Source of the DNA: Archangium gephyra
GTDB taxonomy: Bacteria > Myxococcota > Myxococcia > Myxococcales > Myxococcaceae
Direction of reading: 5' to 3'
NCBI GenBank assembly: GCA_003243425.1
Contig: QFQP01000001.1
Coordinates: 248,001 to 312,000 of the forward strand
Length of the DNA stretch: 64,000 bases
Position numbers and translations under genes: made by a program. This document shows, piece after piece, positions 52,631 through 61,801 of the stretch. Numbering within the stretch: the first letter of the stretch is position 1; every line of letters begins with the position of its first letter. The notes beneath the pieces were generated by a model. That model worked only from the letters and a program-made list of their open reading frames with translations, ran no database searches and was not told where the DNA came from.

Positions 52631-53845
52631 TCAGGTGGAAGAGAGGGCTTCGACGGGGCGCAGCCGCGAGGCGCGCAACGCCGGTGAGAACGCGGCGAGC
52701 ATGCTGCCGAGACACGCCGAGGTGACGACGATGATGGGGACGATCGGCAGCAGCGTCGGGATCACGCGCAGGTAGCCGCCGGCGTTCCCCATCGGAATCG
52801 CGAAGCCGCCGCCGCTGCGCGCGAACTGCACGACGATGAGCGCGATGACGAGGCCGATGACGCTGCCGAACACCGCCTGCACCAGCGCCTCGAGCATGAA
52901 CATCAACGCCACGTTGGCGCGCGTCATGCCCACGGCCATCAGGGTTCCGATCTCCTTCGTGCGCTCCATCACGCTCATCAGCAGCGTGTTGGCCACGCCG
53001 AACAGCGCGATGATCAGGAAGATGAAGCTGACGCCTCCGAGGATCGCGCGCTGAATCAGTCGCGCGTCGCGCAGCCCGGGGCGCAGCATTTCCCAGGTGT
53101 CGACCTCGAACTCGTCGCCGAGCGCTTCGCGCAGACCGCTGGCCGCCGCATCGAGCTTCGAGGGGTCGTCGACCGCCACCACGTACTCGGTGACGAGGCC
53201 TTCCATGCCGAGCAGTGACTGCGCGAAGGCCAGCGGCACCGTCGCATTGCGCTTGCTTTCGAGCGGGCTCTGGCCGTTCAACGTTCCTCGCGGCTCGAGG
53301 TCCATCGCGTTGTCGCGGCCTCCGAGCCCCTGCGCCGACAGCATCAACGGCACGCCCTCTTTCAAGTCGAGCGCGCGCGAGAGCTCGACGCCGACCTGCG
53401 CACCGTTCCGGTCGTCCTCGGTCAGCTTCTTGCCCACCAGATACAGGTCGAGCCGCGGCAGCACCGCATCGACCGACCTGGCGTCGATGGCCGTCACCAC
53501 CGCGATGGTGCCGCGGCTGCCGTTGGTGAGCATTCCCGAGAACGTGATGCGCGGGCTCACCGCTCTCACGTGCGGCACCGCGAGCAACTTCTTCTCGAAG
53601 GCCTGGCTCTGCGGAAGGTTGAAGGTGAGTGGCTGGCGATCGCGCTTCTCGAAGTAGCCGGTGCGGTGCACCTGAATGGCGCCCACGCGCGACTCGATGG
53701 CCTCCGAGACCAGTGATTCACCGACGCCCATCACGAAGGCCGACAACACCAGGCTCATCGTCACCCCGAAGAACAACGCGGCGATGGTGAGCGCGGAGCG
53801 GCTGCGGGAGCGCGTCACGTTGCGAATGGCGAGTCGAAGCAGCAT
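52631..53845 (-). CDS. FtsX/MacB-type ABC permease (second of pair)
   Basis: A 404-residue permease: N-terminal helix (ALTIAALFFGVTMSLVLSAF) after MLLRLAIRNVTRSRSRS, a periplasmic MacB-PCD domain of about 230 residues (AIQVHRTGYFEKRDRQ), then three helices (ISFIFLIIALFGVANTLLM, LEALVQAVFGSVIGLVIALI and a last near 360-385) and the RASRLRPVEAL end. It is a paralogue of the preceding permease; together they form an asymmetric pair like LolC/LolE. The gap to the next gene is 12 bases. Confidence 0.9.
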   Translation of the reverse strand: MLLRLAIRNVTRSRSRSALTIAALFFGVTMSLVLSAFVMGVGESLVSEAIESRVGAIQVHRTGYFEKRDRQPLTFNLPQSQAFEKKLLAVPHVRAVSPRITFSGMLTNGSRGTIAVVTAIDARSVDAVLPRLDLYLVGKKLTEDDRNGAQVGVELSRALDLKEGVPLMLSAQGLGGRDNAMDLEPRGTLNGQSPLESKRNATVPLAFAQSLLGMEGLVTEYVVAVDDPSKLDAAASGLREALGDEFEVDTWEMLRPGLRDARLIQRAILGGVSFIFLIIALFGVANTLLMSVMERTKEIGTLMAVGMTRANVALMFMLEALVQAVFGSVIGLVIALIVVQFARSGGGFAIPMGNAGGYLRVIPTLLPIVPIIVVTSACLGSMLAAFSPALRASRLRPVEALSST

Positions 53846-53854
53846 GGCGGTCTT

Positions 53855-55075
53855 TCAGCGGCCAGCGAGGGCTTGAACCGGGCGGAACCGACTCGCGCGC
53901 CACGCGGGGTAGAGCGCGAACAGCACCGAGCCGAGCACCGCCGCGAGCAGCGTGAACGCGGTGTACGGCAGCGTGATGAAGGGAAATACGTCGAGCGGCA
54001 TGGTGGCGTTCGGAGGCGTCACGTGAAGTCCGTTGCGTGAGAGCGCGAAGACCAGCACTGCGGTGATGCTCAAGCCGGCGGCCGAGCCGAGCGCCCCCAT
54101 CACCAGCGCCTCGAGCAGGAACAACGTCATCACGCTGCCGCGCGTGAGCCCGACGGCCATCATGGTGCCGACCTCGCGCGTGCGCTCCAGCACGCTCATC
54201 ATCATGGTGTTGGCGACGCCCAGCAGCATGAGCATCAGGAACACGAACGAGATGATGCTCGTCACCGCGCTCTGCAGCTTCATGATGGTCTGCCGTTCAG
54301 GGGCGAGCTCGCTCCAGCCGTGCACCTCGAAACCGGGGCCGAGTGTCGCTCGCAGCTCCCGCGCGATTCGGTCGAGCTGCGACAGGTCGTCGATGGCGAC
54401 CGCGACCTCGGTCACCCGGCCTTCCATTCGCAACAACTTCTGCGCGAGCCCGAGCGGCACCACGGCGACCTTCATTTCTCCGGGCATGATGGCGCGCATC
54501 GCACCGCCCACCTGCGCGAGCTCGCCGTTGAGCGAGCCGTCACGGTCCGGCGCGAGCAGAATCACCCGCGTGCCGGGCTTCGCTCCGAACGCGCTCGCGA
54601 GCGAATCGCCGAGCACCACGTGTTCCTCGTCGAACGTGGTGCCGTCGGTGAAGAGCTGGGTGCGCCGCGGCGTCACCGCGGGTTCCAACGCCGGGTCGAC
54701 CGCGCTCGCGGCGAAGAACAACGCCTCCGGGGTCTCCTCGGCGTCGAGGGTGAGCGAGCCCGCGAACTGAATTCTCGGCGCCACCGCGGTGACGCCCTTG
54801 ACCGACTTCACCTTGTCGCGCAGCGCCTCGTTCCACTCGAAGTCGAGCGAGAGCGGCGTCGACAACACGTTGGCGAGGTAGCCGGTGCGATGAACCTGCA
54901 GCGAGCCGAGCGCGCTCTCGATGGTGCTGTTGACGATGGTCTCCTGCAGGCCGTTGAGGATTCCGCGAATGGTGCCCACGGCGGTGACGCCGACCGTCAA
55001 CGCCGCGAGCGTGATGAGCGTGCGCCGGCGATTCCGGAGCACGTTGCGGAAGGCCATCGAGACGAGGGCGTTCAT
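53855..55075 (-). CDS. FtsX/MacB-type ABC permease (first of pair)
   Basis: A 406-residue permease with the same plan as the next gene: MAFRNVLRNRRRTLITLAAL start, periplasmic domain with LQVHRTGYLANVLSTP, then three helices (IISFVFLMLMLLGVANTMMM, LEALVMGALGSAAGLSITAV) and RASRFRPVQALAGR at the end. ATG 55075 is taken; ATG 55057 (MAFRNVL) would leave a leader of about 20 bases after the predicted sigma-54 start. It is first in the operon and directly behind the sigma-54 promoter. Confidence 0.9.
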   Translation of the reverse strand: MNALVSMAFRNVLRNRRRTLITLAALTVGVTAVGTIRGILNGLQETIVNSTIESALGSLQVHRTGYLANVLSTPLSLDFEWNEALRDKVKSVKGVTAVAPRIQFAGSLTLDAEETPEALFFAASAVDPALEPAVTPRRTQLFTDGTTFDEEHVVLGDSLASAFGAKPGTRVILLAPDRDGSLNGELAQVGGAMRAIMPGEMKVAVVPLGLAQKLLRMEGRVTEVAVAIDDLSQLDRIARELRATLGPGFEVHGWSELAPERQTIMKLQSAVTSIISFVFLMLMLLGVANTMMMSVLERTREVGTMMAVGLTRGSVMTLFLLEALVMGALGSAAGLSITAVLVFALSRNGLHVTPPNATMPLDVFPFITLPYTAFTLLAAVLGSVLFALYPAWRASRFRPVQALAGR

Positions 55076-55088
55076 GCGCGGTGGCCAG

Positions 55089-55104
55089 AGCATCGCGCGT
55101 GCCA
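55089..55104 (-). promoter_or_regulatory. sigma-54 (-24/-12) promoter of the export operon
   Basis: The minus strand reads TGGCACGCGCGATGCT: the -24 TGGCAC is perfect and the -12 GC stands at the required ten-base distance from GG, with ATGC in place of TTGC. It lies 14 bases before ATG 55075 and just downstream of the tandem palindromes. Confidence 0.75.
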
Positions 55105-55135
55105 GCGGCGGTTCCCTCTGACGCAGCTGACGACG

Positions 55136-55172
55136 TGTCGGCGCTCCGACGAATGGTGTCGGAAATCCGACA
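55136..55172. promoter_or_regulatory. two tandem palindromes, probable enhancer for the NtrC-type regulator
   Basis: TGTCGG-CGCT-CCGAC (55136-55150) and TGTCGG-AAAT-CCGACA (55157-55172) share arms and a four-base spacer, with centres exactly 21 bases apart (two helical turns). They lie 32-68 bases upstream of the -24 element. Confidence 0.7.
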
Positions 55173-55255
55173 GGTGACATGAGCGCTTCGACCAGCACAC
55201 GCTTTCGCTCGTGAAAGCCGAGAGTTTGAGCGTTCAGTCACTCGAGTCGGCAGCG

Positions 55256-56512
55256 ATGGACGACCTGTTCCGTCGCGGTCTGAAGCTGCGGCTGTACTTC
55301 GCGCCGTTCCTCTTCTTGAGCGTGATCGCGCTGCTCGCGTGGGACCCGGCGCCGTGGCGTCGCTTCGCCGTCATCGGCGCGGTCTGCATCGCGTTGTCGC
55401 GGCTGTTGTACGAGTTCCTCCGCGCGCGCCGGTACGGCATCGCGCGCACGCGGCTGTCGTCGTTGCTGCCGGTGCCGGCGCTGTTGCTCGTCGTGGTGCT
55501 CACCGCGTCGGGCGGAGTCGACAGTCCCATGCTCGTGATGCTCCCGCTGGTCACGGTGTTCCTGGCGTTGTTCGTCCGCTTCGAGTTCGGGGCGGTGTTC
55601 GCCACGACGGCGTCGGTGCTGCTCCTGGGGCTCGCGTACGTCGCGCACGCCGGGCTGTTGCCGACGCTCATTCCTCAAGCGTTCGGAGGTGGCGCGCGCA
55701 GCTCCGACACCGACACGTTGCTGTTCTCGCGCACGTTCTTCGGCGTGGTCGGCCTCTCGTGGGCGATGGCCGTGGGCTGGGTCATCCGCTTCGGGTTCCG
55801 TTCGGCCATTCAGACCGCCATCGACGCGCGCGAAGAGGTGCTGCGCACGCACGTCGAGACCACGCGCACCCTGACGACGTTGGCGGCGGAGATCGCGCAC
55901 GAGCTCAAGAACCCTCTCGCGTCGGTGAAGGGCCTCGCCGCGCTCGTCGACCGCGACGTCGAGGGCAAGACCAGGGAGCGCATCGAGGTGCTGCGGCGCG
56001 AAGTCGACCGCATGCAGGAGATCCTCGAGTCGTTCCTCACCTACACGCGGCCGGTCGTTCCGCTCGACGTGGCGCCGGTGAGGCTGGCGTCACTGGTCGA
56101 AGAGGTCATCGCGCTTCACGAGGGCGTGAGCGTCGAACGCAACGTGAGCTTCCGGCTCGACGCGCGGCCCGACGTCGAAGTGAAGGCCGACGCCAGGAAG
56201 TTGAAGCAGGTGTTGATCAACCTCGTGCAGAACGCACTCGACGTCACGGCGAACGGCGGTGTCGTCGACCTGGTCGTCGGTCGCGAGGGCCGTGGCGCGC
56301 GCGTCTCGGTGATGGACAGGGGGCCGGGCATCGCCGACGTCGAGCGCGTCTTTCAGCCGGGCCACACCACGAAGGACCAGGGCAGCGGTCTGGGGCTGAC
56401 GGTCTCGCGCCTCGTCGCCCGACAGCACGGAGGAGACGTCACGCTCGTGCCGCGTGACGGAGGCGGTACAGTCGCCGCGCTGTCACTCCCCGAAGCACCT
56501 GAAAGTGCCTGA
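55256..56512 (+). CDS. membrane histidine kinase
   Basis: A 418-residue sensor kinase. Residues about 5-185 contain around six membrane helices (FAPFLFLSVIALLAW, LLPVPALLLVVVLTASG, LVTVFLALFVRFEFGAVFA) with little periplasmic sequence, so it may sense the membrane itself. HisKA follows with H215 in AHELKNPLASVKGL, then the ATPase with N box LINLVQNALDVTAN, G1 DRGPGIADVERVF and GSGLGLTVSRLV. ATG 55256 is preferred to GTG 55211 because the 15 codons between have unusually low third-position GC. The stop overlaps the DUF2378 start (TGATG). Confidence 0.9.
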   Translation: MDDLFRRGLKLRLYFAPFLFLSVIALLAWDPAPWRRFAVIGAVCIALSRLLYEFLRARRYGIARTRLSSLLPVPALLLVVVLTASGGVDSPMLVMLPLVTVFLALFVRFEFGAVFATTASVLLLGLAYVAHAGLLPTLIPQAFGGGARSSDTDTLLFSRTFFGVVGLSWAMAVGWVIRFGFRSAIQTAIDAREEVLRTHVETTRTLTTLAAEIAHELKNPLASVKGLAALVDRDVEGKTRERIEVLRREVDRMQEILESFLTYTRPVVPLDVAPVRLASLVEEVIALHEGVSVERNVSFRLDARPDVEVKADARKLKQVLINLVQNALDVTANGGVVDLVVGREGRGARVSVMDRGPGIADVERVFQPGHTTKDQGSGLGLTVSRLVARQHGGDVTLVPRDGGGTVAALSLPEAPESA

Positions 56513-57111
56513 TGCCCGTCGACCCTTCCGAAGTGGCCGCACGCGTCGCAGTCTGTGAATCGACCGACCGCGGTCGCGGAACGATGTTCAACGAGCTGCT
56601 GGCGCTCGTGAATCGAGAGCTGGGCGCAGGGGCCGTCACCAGAGTGCGGGCCGTGCTGCCTCCCGATGCGAAGTATCGCGACATCTTCTCGTACCCCATC
56701 GCCGACTTTCTCAAGCTGATGTTCGCCGCCGCCGACCTCCTCGAGCCGAAGCTCGGTTCCGTCGAGCTGGCGATTCGCGCGTGCGGCGCTGCGACCGTCG
56801 ACGCCTTCGCGCGAACGCCCGCAGGCCGCGTGTTCTTCGGGGTCGTCTCGCTCGCGGGGCCAGCCCGGCTGCTGTCTCAAGCGCAGACCGGCTACACGAC
56901 CGTCGTGACCTACCGGTCGCGCAGCTACACGCCGAAGACTGATTCGTCGGGCAGCATCGTGATGAACGACGCCATGCAACCCGTCGCGTACCACGAGGGC
57001 GTGCTCGAGGCCGTGCTCCGCAACGTCGGCTACGACGCGACGGTGTGCGGCAAGGCGATCGACGTGAAGACCGCCGAGTACTCGCTCGAGTGGAAGAAGC
57101 AGGCCGCCTGA
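56512..57111 (+). CDS. DUF2378 (TIGR02265) protein, known from Myxococcales
   Basis: A 199-residue protein with the features of the DUF2378 family known from Myxococcales: FNELLALVNRELG, YPIADFLKLMFAAADLLEPK, AIRACGAATVDAFARTPAGR and a C-terminal YHEGVLEAVLRNVGYDATV. No catalytic residues are recognised; the fold has been compared loosely with haem-NO-binding-like domains. It overlaps the kinase gene by one base and is one base before the regulator, so it is made in step with the two-component pair and probably modulates it. Confidence 0.8.
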   Translation: MPVDPSEVAARVAVCESTDRGRGTMFNELLALVNRELGAGAVTRVRAVLPPDAKYRDIFSYPIADFLKLMFAAADLLEPKLGSVELAIRACGAATVDAFARTPAGRVFFGVVSLAGPARLLSQAQTGYTTVVTYRSRSYTPKTDSSGSIVMNDAMQPVAYHEGVLEAVLRNVGYDATVCGKAIDVKTAEYSLEWKKQAA

Positions 57112-57112
57112 C

Positions 57113-58456
57113 ATGCCCGCGCCGTTGGTGCTCATCGTCGACGACGACGCCGGTGTGCGGTTCACGCTCAAGAACCTGCTCGAAGACGAAGGGCTGCGAA
57201 TCACCGAGGCCACCAACGGTCAGGACGCGCTGACCAGGCTCGAGGGCGTCGATTTGATCATCAGTGACGTGCGCATGCCGGAGCTCGACGGCCTCGGGCT
57301 CCTCGACCGCGTTCGTCAGCAGCCGGAGCCACGACCGCCCGTCATTCTCGTGACCGCGCACGGCAACGAACGGCTCGCGGTCGAGGCGATGAAGCGCGGC
57401 GCGTGGGACTACTTCAAGAAGCCGTTCGAGCTCGATGAAGTGGTCGCCGTCGTTCGTCGTGCGCTCGGCAACGCGCGGCTCAACAAGGAGAACTCGCGGC
57501 TGCACGGCGAAGTGGCGATGTTGCGGAGCCTGGTCTTCGTGTCGCCGGCGATGTCGCGACTCGCCGAGCTCGTCACGCGCGTCGCACCACGTGACGTGAC
57601 GGTGCTCATCACCGGCGAATCGGGCACCGGCAAGGAGCGCGTGGCGGAATCAATCGTGCTCGCGTCGCGTCGCGCGGAGGCTCCGTTCGTCCGCTTCAAC
57701 TGCGCGTCGCTGACCGAGGAGCTCGCCGAAGCGGAGCTGTTCGGCCACGCGAAGGGCGCCTTCACCGGTGCGATTCGCGCACGTCGCGGCCTCTTCCGCG
57801 AAGCCGACGGCGGCACCTTGTTGCTGGACGAGGTCGGAGAGCTCGGCGCGTCGGTACAGGCGAAGCTGCTGCGCGTGCTGCAGGAAGGCGAAGTGCGGCC
57901 GGTCGGTGAAGACAAGCCGGTGAAGGTCGACGTTCGACTGCTCGCCGCCACGCATCGCGACCTCGCGAACGACGTGAAGGCCGGGCGCTTTCGTGAAGAC
58001 CTCTATTACCGACTGAAGGTCGTGCATCTCCACGTGCCGTCGTTGCGTGAACGCCCGGAAGACCTGCCCGTGCTCGCGCGGCATTTTCTTCAGCGCGCGG
58101 CGAAGAGCTTCGGCGTCGCCAACCTTCAGCTCACCAACGACTTCATCGAACGACTGACGACCTGGTCGTGGCCGGGCAACGTGCGCGAGCTCGAGAACGT
58201 CATCGAGTCTGCCGTTGCGCTCAGCGTCGATGGTGCGCTCGACCTCTCGTCGGTTCCGACGCAGGTGCCTTCAGAACCGACTGCTGGCTTGAAAGAGAAG
58301 CTCGAAGCGATGGAGCGCGGCCTCATCGTCTCTGCGATGGACGGCGCGAGGGGGAACGTCAGCGAGGCCGCGCGGCAACTGCGCATCGGGCGCGCCACGC
58401 TTCACGACAAGCTGAAGAAGTACGGCCTCTCAGAAGGTGAGGCCGAGCGCGATTGA
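57113..58456 (+). CDS. NtrC-type sigma-54 response regulator
   Basis: A 447-residue enhancer-binding protein: receiver domain with the acidic DDD cluster, Asp52 in LIISDVRMPELDG and Lys in YFKKPFEL; AAA+ domain with GESGTGKE, GAFTGA at residues 215-220 and LLLDEVGE; and a Fis-type HTH (EAARQLRIGRATLHDKLKKY). All sites for phosphorylation, ATPase and sigma-54 contact are intact. The cognate kinase is two genes upstream. The palindromes and sigma-54 promoter in front of the divergent export operon are the obvious target. Confidence 0.95.
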   Translation: MPAPLVLIVDDDAGVRFTLKNLLEDEGLRITEATNGQDALTRLEGVDLIISDVRMPELDGLGLLDRVRQQPEPRPPVILVTAHGNERLAVEAMKRGAWDYFKKPFELDEVVAVVRRALGNARLNKENSRLHGEVAMLRSLVFVSPAMSRLAELVTRVAPRDVTVLITGESGTGKERVAESIVLASRRAEAPFVRFNCASLTEELAEAELFGHAKGAFTGAIRARRGLFREADGGTLLLDEVGELGASVQAKLLRVLQEGEVRPVGEDKPVKVDVRLLAATHRDLANDVKAGRFREDLYYRLKVVHLHVPSLRERPEDLPVLARHFLQRAAKSFGVANLQLTNDFIERLTTWSWPGNVRELENVIESAVALSVDGALDLSSVPTQVPSEPTAGLKEKLEAMERGLIVSAMDGARGNVSEAARQLRIGRATLHDKLKKYGLSEGEAERD

Positions 58457-59212
58457 CGGGCCCGCGACCGGCGTCGTCGCGAAGAGCGTCGACAAGGTCC
58501 CCGCGTCGGTCGCGTCGTAGAAGCGAACGCGGTAGCCGCCGTGCAGTTCGAACACCCCGCCGCGCAGCACCACTTCTGCGCGCGCGTCGAGCTGACGCAT
58601 GCCACCTGCCGGCGTGAAGATGGCGCCCACCTCGGCGCCGATGAACGGAAGTCCCGCGCGCGCGGTGAGACCGGCGGAAGGGCCGAAGCGAGCGGTGATG
58701 CCGTCGCCGCTCAGCGCGCTCATGCCGCCTTGCAGGCGAACACGCGCGTACTTGTGGTTCACCAACGAGTAGCCGAGCAGGCCGGTCCACTCGTTGGTCT
58801 GGCTCATCGTGAAGGGCGTCACCCCGCCGCGGTCGAACGAGAACTGCGCTCCGACGCGGAAGATGTCGAGCTCACCACGCATGCCGAACACGAACGGCGC
58901 CCCGCTGATGTTGAGCGGCACGATGGCCGTCGCCAACGCTGCGACCTGCCATGTCGGCGCTGCGTGCTTGTCTTCCTGCGGCGCGGCGCGCACTTCGTTC
59001 TCGACCGGAGCCACCGGCGTCACGTCGGCGGGCGGCGGCGCGTTCACCACCACCGGCCTCGGCGTCTGTCGGGGCTCTGCTGGCGGCGTTGGCGGCGGGC
59101 CTTCGGAGGGAAACGGCGCGAACCCGATTTCAGCCAGGTTCGGGTCTGCGTCAGCACTCACCAACGGCGGCGGCGTTTGAACGACAGCGAGCAACAGCAA
59201 CATCGTCAGCAT
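58430..59212 (-). CDS. outer-membrane beta-barrel protein with Pro-rich linker
   Basis: A 260-residue exported protein (MLTMLLLLAVVQTPPP). A Pro-rich stretch (about 25-75) precedes a small barrel whose strands read like YSLVNHKYARVRLQGGMSAL, GLPFIGAEVGAIFTPAGG and FELHGGYRVRFYD, ending in IALGLTF. Function unknown. Its 3' end overlaps the regulator gene by 27 bases on the opposite strand, so it is convergent with the two-component operon and not part of it. Confidence 0.65.
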   Translation of the reverse strand: MLTMLLLLAVVQTPPPLVSADADPNLAEIGFAPFPSEGPPPTPPAEPRQTPRPVVVNAPPPADVTPVAPVENEVRAAPQEDKHAAPTWQVAALATAIVPLNISGAPFVFGMRGELDIFRVGAQFSFDRGGVTPFTMSQTNEWTGLLGYSLVNHKYARVRLQGGMSALSGDGITARFGPSAGLTARAGLPFIGAEVGAIFTPAGGMRQLDARAEVVLRGGVFELHGGYRVRFYDATDAGTLSTLFATTPVAGPSIALGLTF

Positions 59213-59284
59213 GCACGTTCAGTAACGAGTGCGATTTTTCACATTCAATTCCAATGCGGCGGTGTTTCCCTTCACCCACGAGCA

Positions 59285-59467
59285 ATGATTCCTGAGCGAA
59301 TTCCCTTCGAAACCAGTCGCTGTCACGCGTGCGTTCACAAGCGCGACGTGAAGACGCCACGGTCTCATTTCCTGATGTGTCAACAGGGTACGCCGCCGAA
59401 GTACCCGCCTCAGCCGGTGCTGGAGTGCGGGTACTTCACGCAGCGGGTCGACGAGTCCTCACCTTGA
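59285..59467 (+). CDS. small Cys-containing protein, possible zinc site
   Basis: A 60-residue frame (MIPERIPFETSRCHACVHKR...) with a CHAC pair, a third Cys in FLMCQQG and a fourth in VLECGYF, and a Pro-rich PPKYPPQP segment. The spacing looks like a structural zinc site, and the composition looks protein-like; I recall similar short conserved proteins in myxobacteria without a name. No strong ribosome site is seen. It ends nine bases inside the convergent AraC fragment. Confidence 0.5.
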   Translation: MIPERIPFETSRCHACVHKRDVKTPRSHFLMCQQGTPPKYPPQPVLECGYFTQRVDESSP

Positions 59468-59912
59468 GTCGACGGAAACCCACAGCTGAATTTCTGCGTC
59501 GTCCGACCCGATTTCCGGCAGCGAGAAGCGCTCGAAGTCGGGCCGCGCTGACTTGTTGAAGCCGCTCCCGGGCAGCCACGTGGCCCAGATGAAGTCGACC
59601 GTGCGCCGGCCCTTCACGACGAAACGAAGCAGGCGGTTGATTGAACAGCGCCCGGAACGCACGCGTGAACGAGGCCTGACTTTCGAACTGACACTCGAGC
59701 GCGATGTCGAGCACGCCACGCGTCGTGGTGCGCAGCAGTCGCGCGGCTTCGGTGAGGCGGCGCTTGCGCACGTAGGTCTTGATGGAGCGGCCGAAGGTCG
59801 CCGCGAACACGCGATGCAGGTGGTACGTGGACAGGCCCTCGGCGGCCGCCACGTCATCGAGCGAGAAGGGCGTCAGCAGGTTCTTCTCGATGAATTCGAT
59901 GGCTCGCTTCAT
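59459..59912 (-). pseudogene. AraC-family regulator, decayed (internal deletion and frame change)
   Basis: ATG 59912 starts a normal AraC DNA-binding domain (FIEKNLLTPFSLDDVAAAEG, FGRSIKTYVRKRRLTEAARL, ESQASFTRAFRALFNQPPA). Beyond it the expected GyrI-like effector domain of about 150 residues is missing except for its last strands, which appear in another frame (FIWATWLPGSGF, RPDFERFSL, EIQLWVSVDSR) and end at 59459. So roughly 80-100 residues were lost and the frame changed. The HTH alone could still bind DNA; in its own frame it would end at 59436 after an unrelated tail. Confidence 0.65.
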
Positions 59913-60803
59913 GGCCTTCTCGCAGCAGTCGTTCGTGAAGCTGGAAGTACGCGGCCACGCCCGCGTCTCCGTGGAGCAGGTGACAGGGTTTCAACACGCC
60001 CGGGTCTTCGTACTGCTGTGAACGCCACACCGGCGCGTCTTGCAGCGTCTGCAGCAGCCGGTAGTCGAACATGCCGGTGAGCCACGTCTCCGCGCGGCCG
60101 AGCAGCGGGAGCGTCACGAAGTCCTGCACGTAGCGCGCGTAGAGCCAGGTGTGCGTCGCGTCGATCGGCGTGGCGATGGCCAGAAATCGAATCTTCTCGC
60201 CGAAGGTGTTCAGCATCACGAACGGCGCGACGAGGTGCATGGTGCCGCGCACGCCGGTCATTTCTCCGCGCACGCGCACGTGAACACCCTCGACGTGACA
60301 CTCGAAGTTCTTCAGCGGCGGTCGCACCGGCATCGTCGTTCGATGCACGACGGGCAGATGCAGGAAGTCGGTGGCGTTCTCCATCACCCGTTGAAACGGC
60401 ACGTCGAACTCGGCTTCCAGCGCGCACGCGAGGTCGCTGGTGTTCAACTCGGCGTCGAGCGCGTCGTTCCACGGCAGGTCAGGCAACTCGTCGCGTGGCT
60501 CGCCATTCCACACCCAGATGAGGCCGCGCGCTTCACGGAGCGGGAGGGGCTGCACGCGAAGCGGAAGACCGGCGCTTCCGAGTCGTAGCGCAGCCCGTGG
60601 TACGGGCATTCGAGACAGCCGTCGCGCACACGACCACGGCTCAGCTGCGCGAGGCGATGCGCGCAGCGGTCGACCATGCACACCGCGTTGCCCCTCGCGT
60701 CACGCCACAGCACCAGCTTCGTGCCGAAGCGGGTGATCGCCACAGGCTTCGACTTCAAGCGAACCGAAGGCAGCGCCGCGTACCACTGCTGTCGAATGAA
60801 CAT
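59854..60803 (-). pseudogene. Rieske non-haem iron oxygenase, broken by one-base frameshift
   Basis: ATG 60803 opens a Rieske domain with the cluster ligands CAHRLAQL and CPYHGLRYD. Near 60575 the frame shifts, and the catalytic domain continues in a second frame: GLPLRVQPLPLREARGLIWV, then ENATDFLHLPVVH with the N-x2-D-x2-H-x4-H mononuclear iron site, and AYFQLHERLLREGHE near the end. Adding one G where GAAGCGCC stands (making GAAGGC) restores one protein of about 316 residues. If intact it would be an oxygenase or demethylase needing separate reductase genes, none of which is adjacent. Confidence 0.7.
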
Positions 60804-60859
60804 GCCCGACAGGTAGCGAGCGACGGTGCGCCCGTTTTGACCGTTCCTGCGCTGAAATG

Positions 60860-60894
60860 AAAAAGCGCCCCACGTTCGAAGACGTGGAGCGCTT
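60860..60894 (-). terminator. rho-independent terminator after atpG
   Basis: On the minus strand a 13-pair stem with one mismatch (AAGCGCTCCACGT with its partner) and a six-base loop is followed by TTTTTCATTTC, 26 bases after the atpG stop. It is the best terminator in the window. Confidence 0.85.
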
Positions 60895-60919
60895 CGGTGA
60901 AGCCGACCCGGGCGAGTGC

Positions 60920-61801
<882 letters not shown>

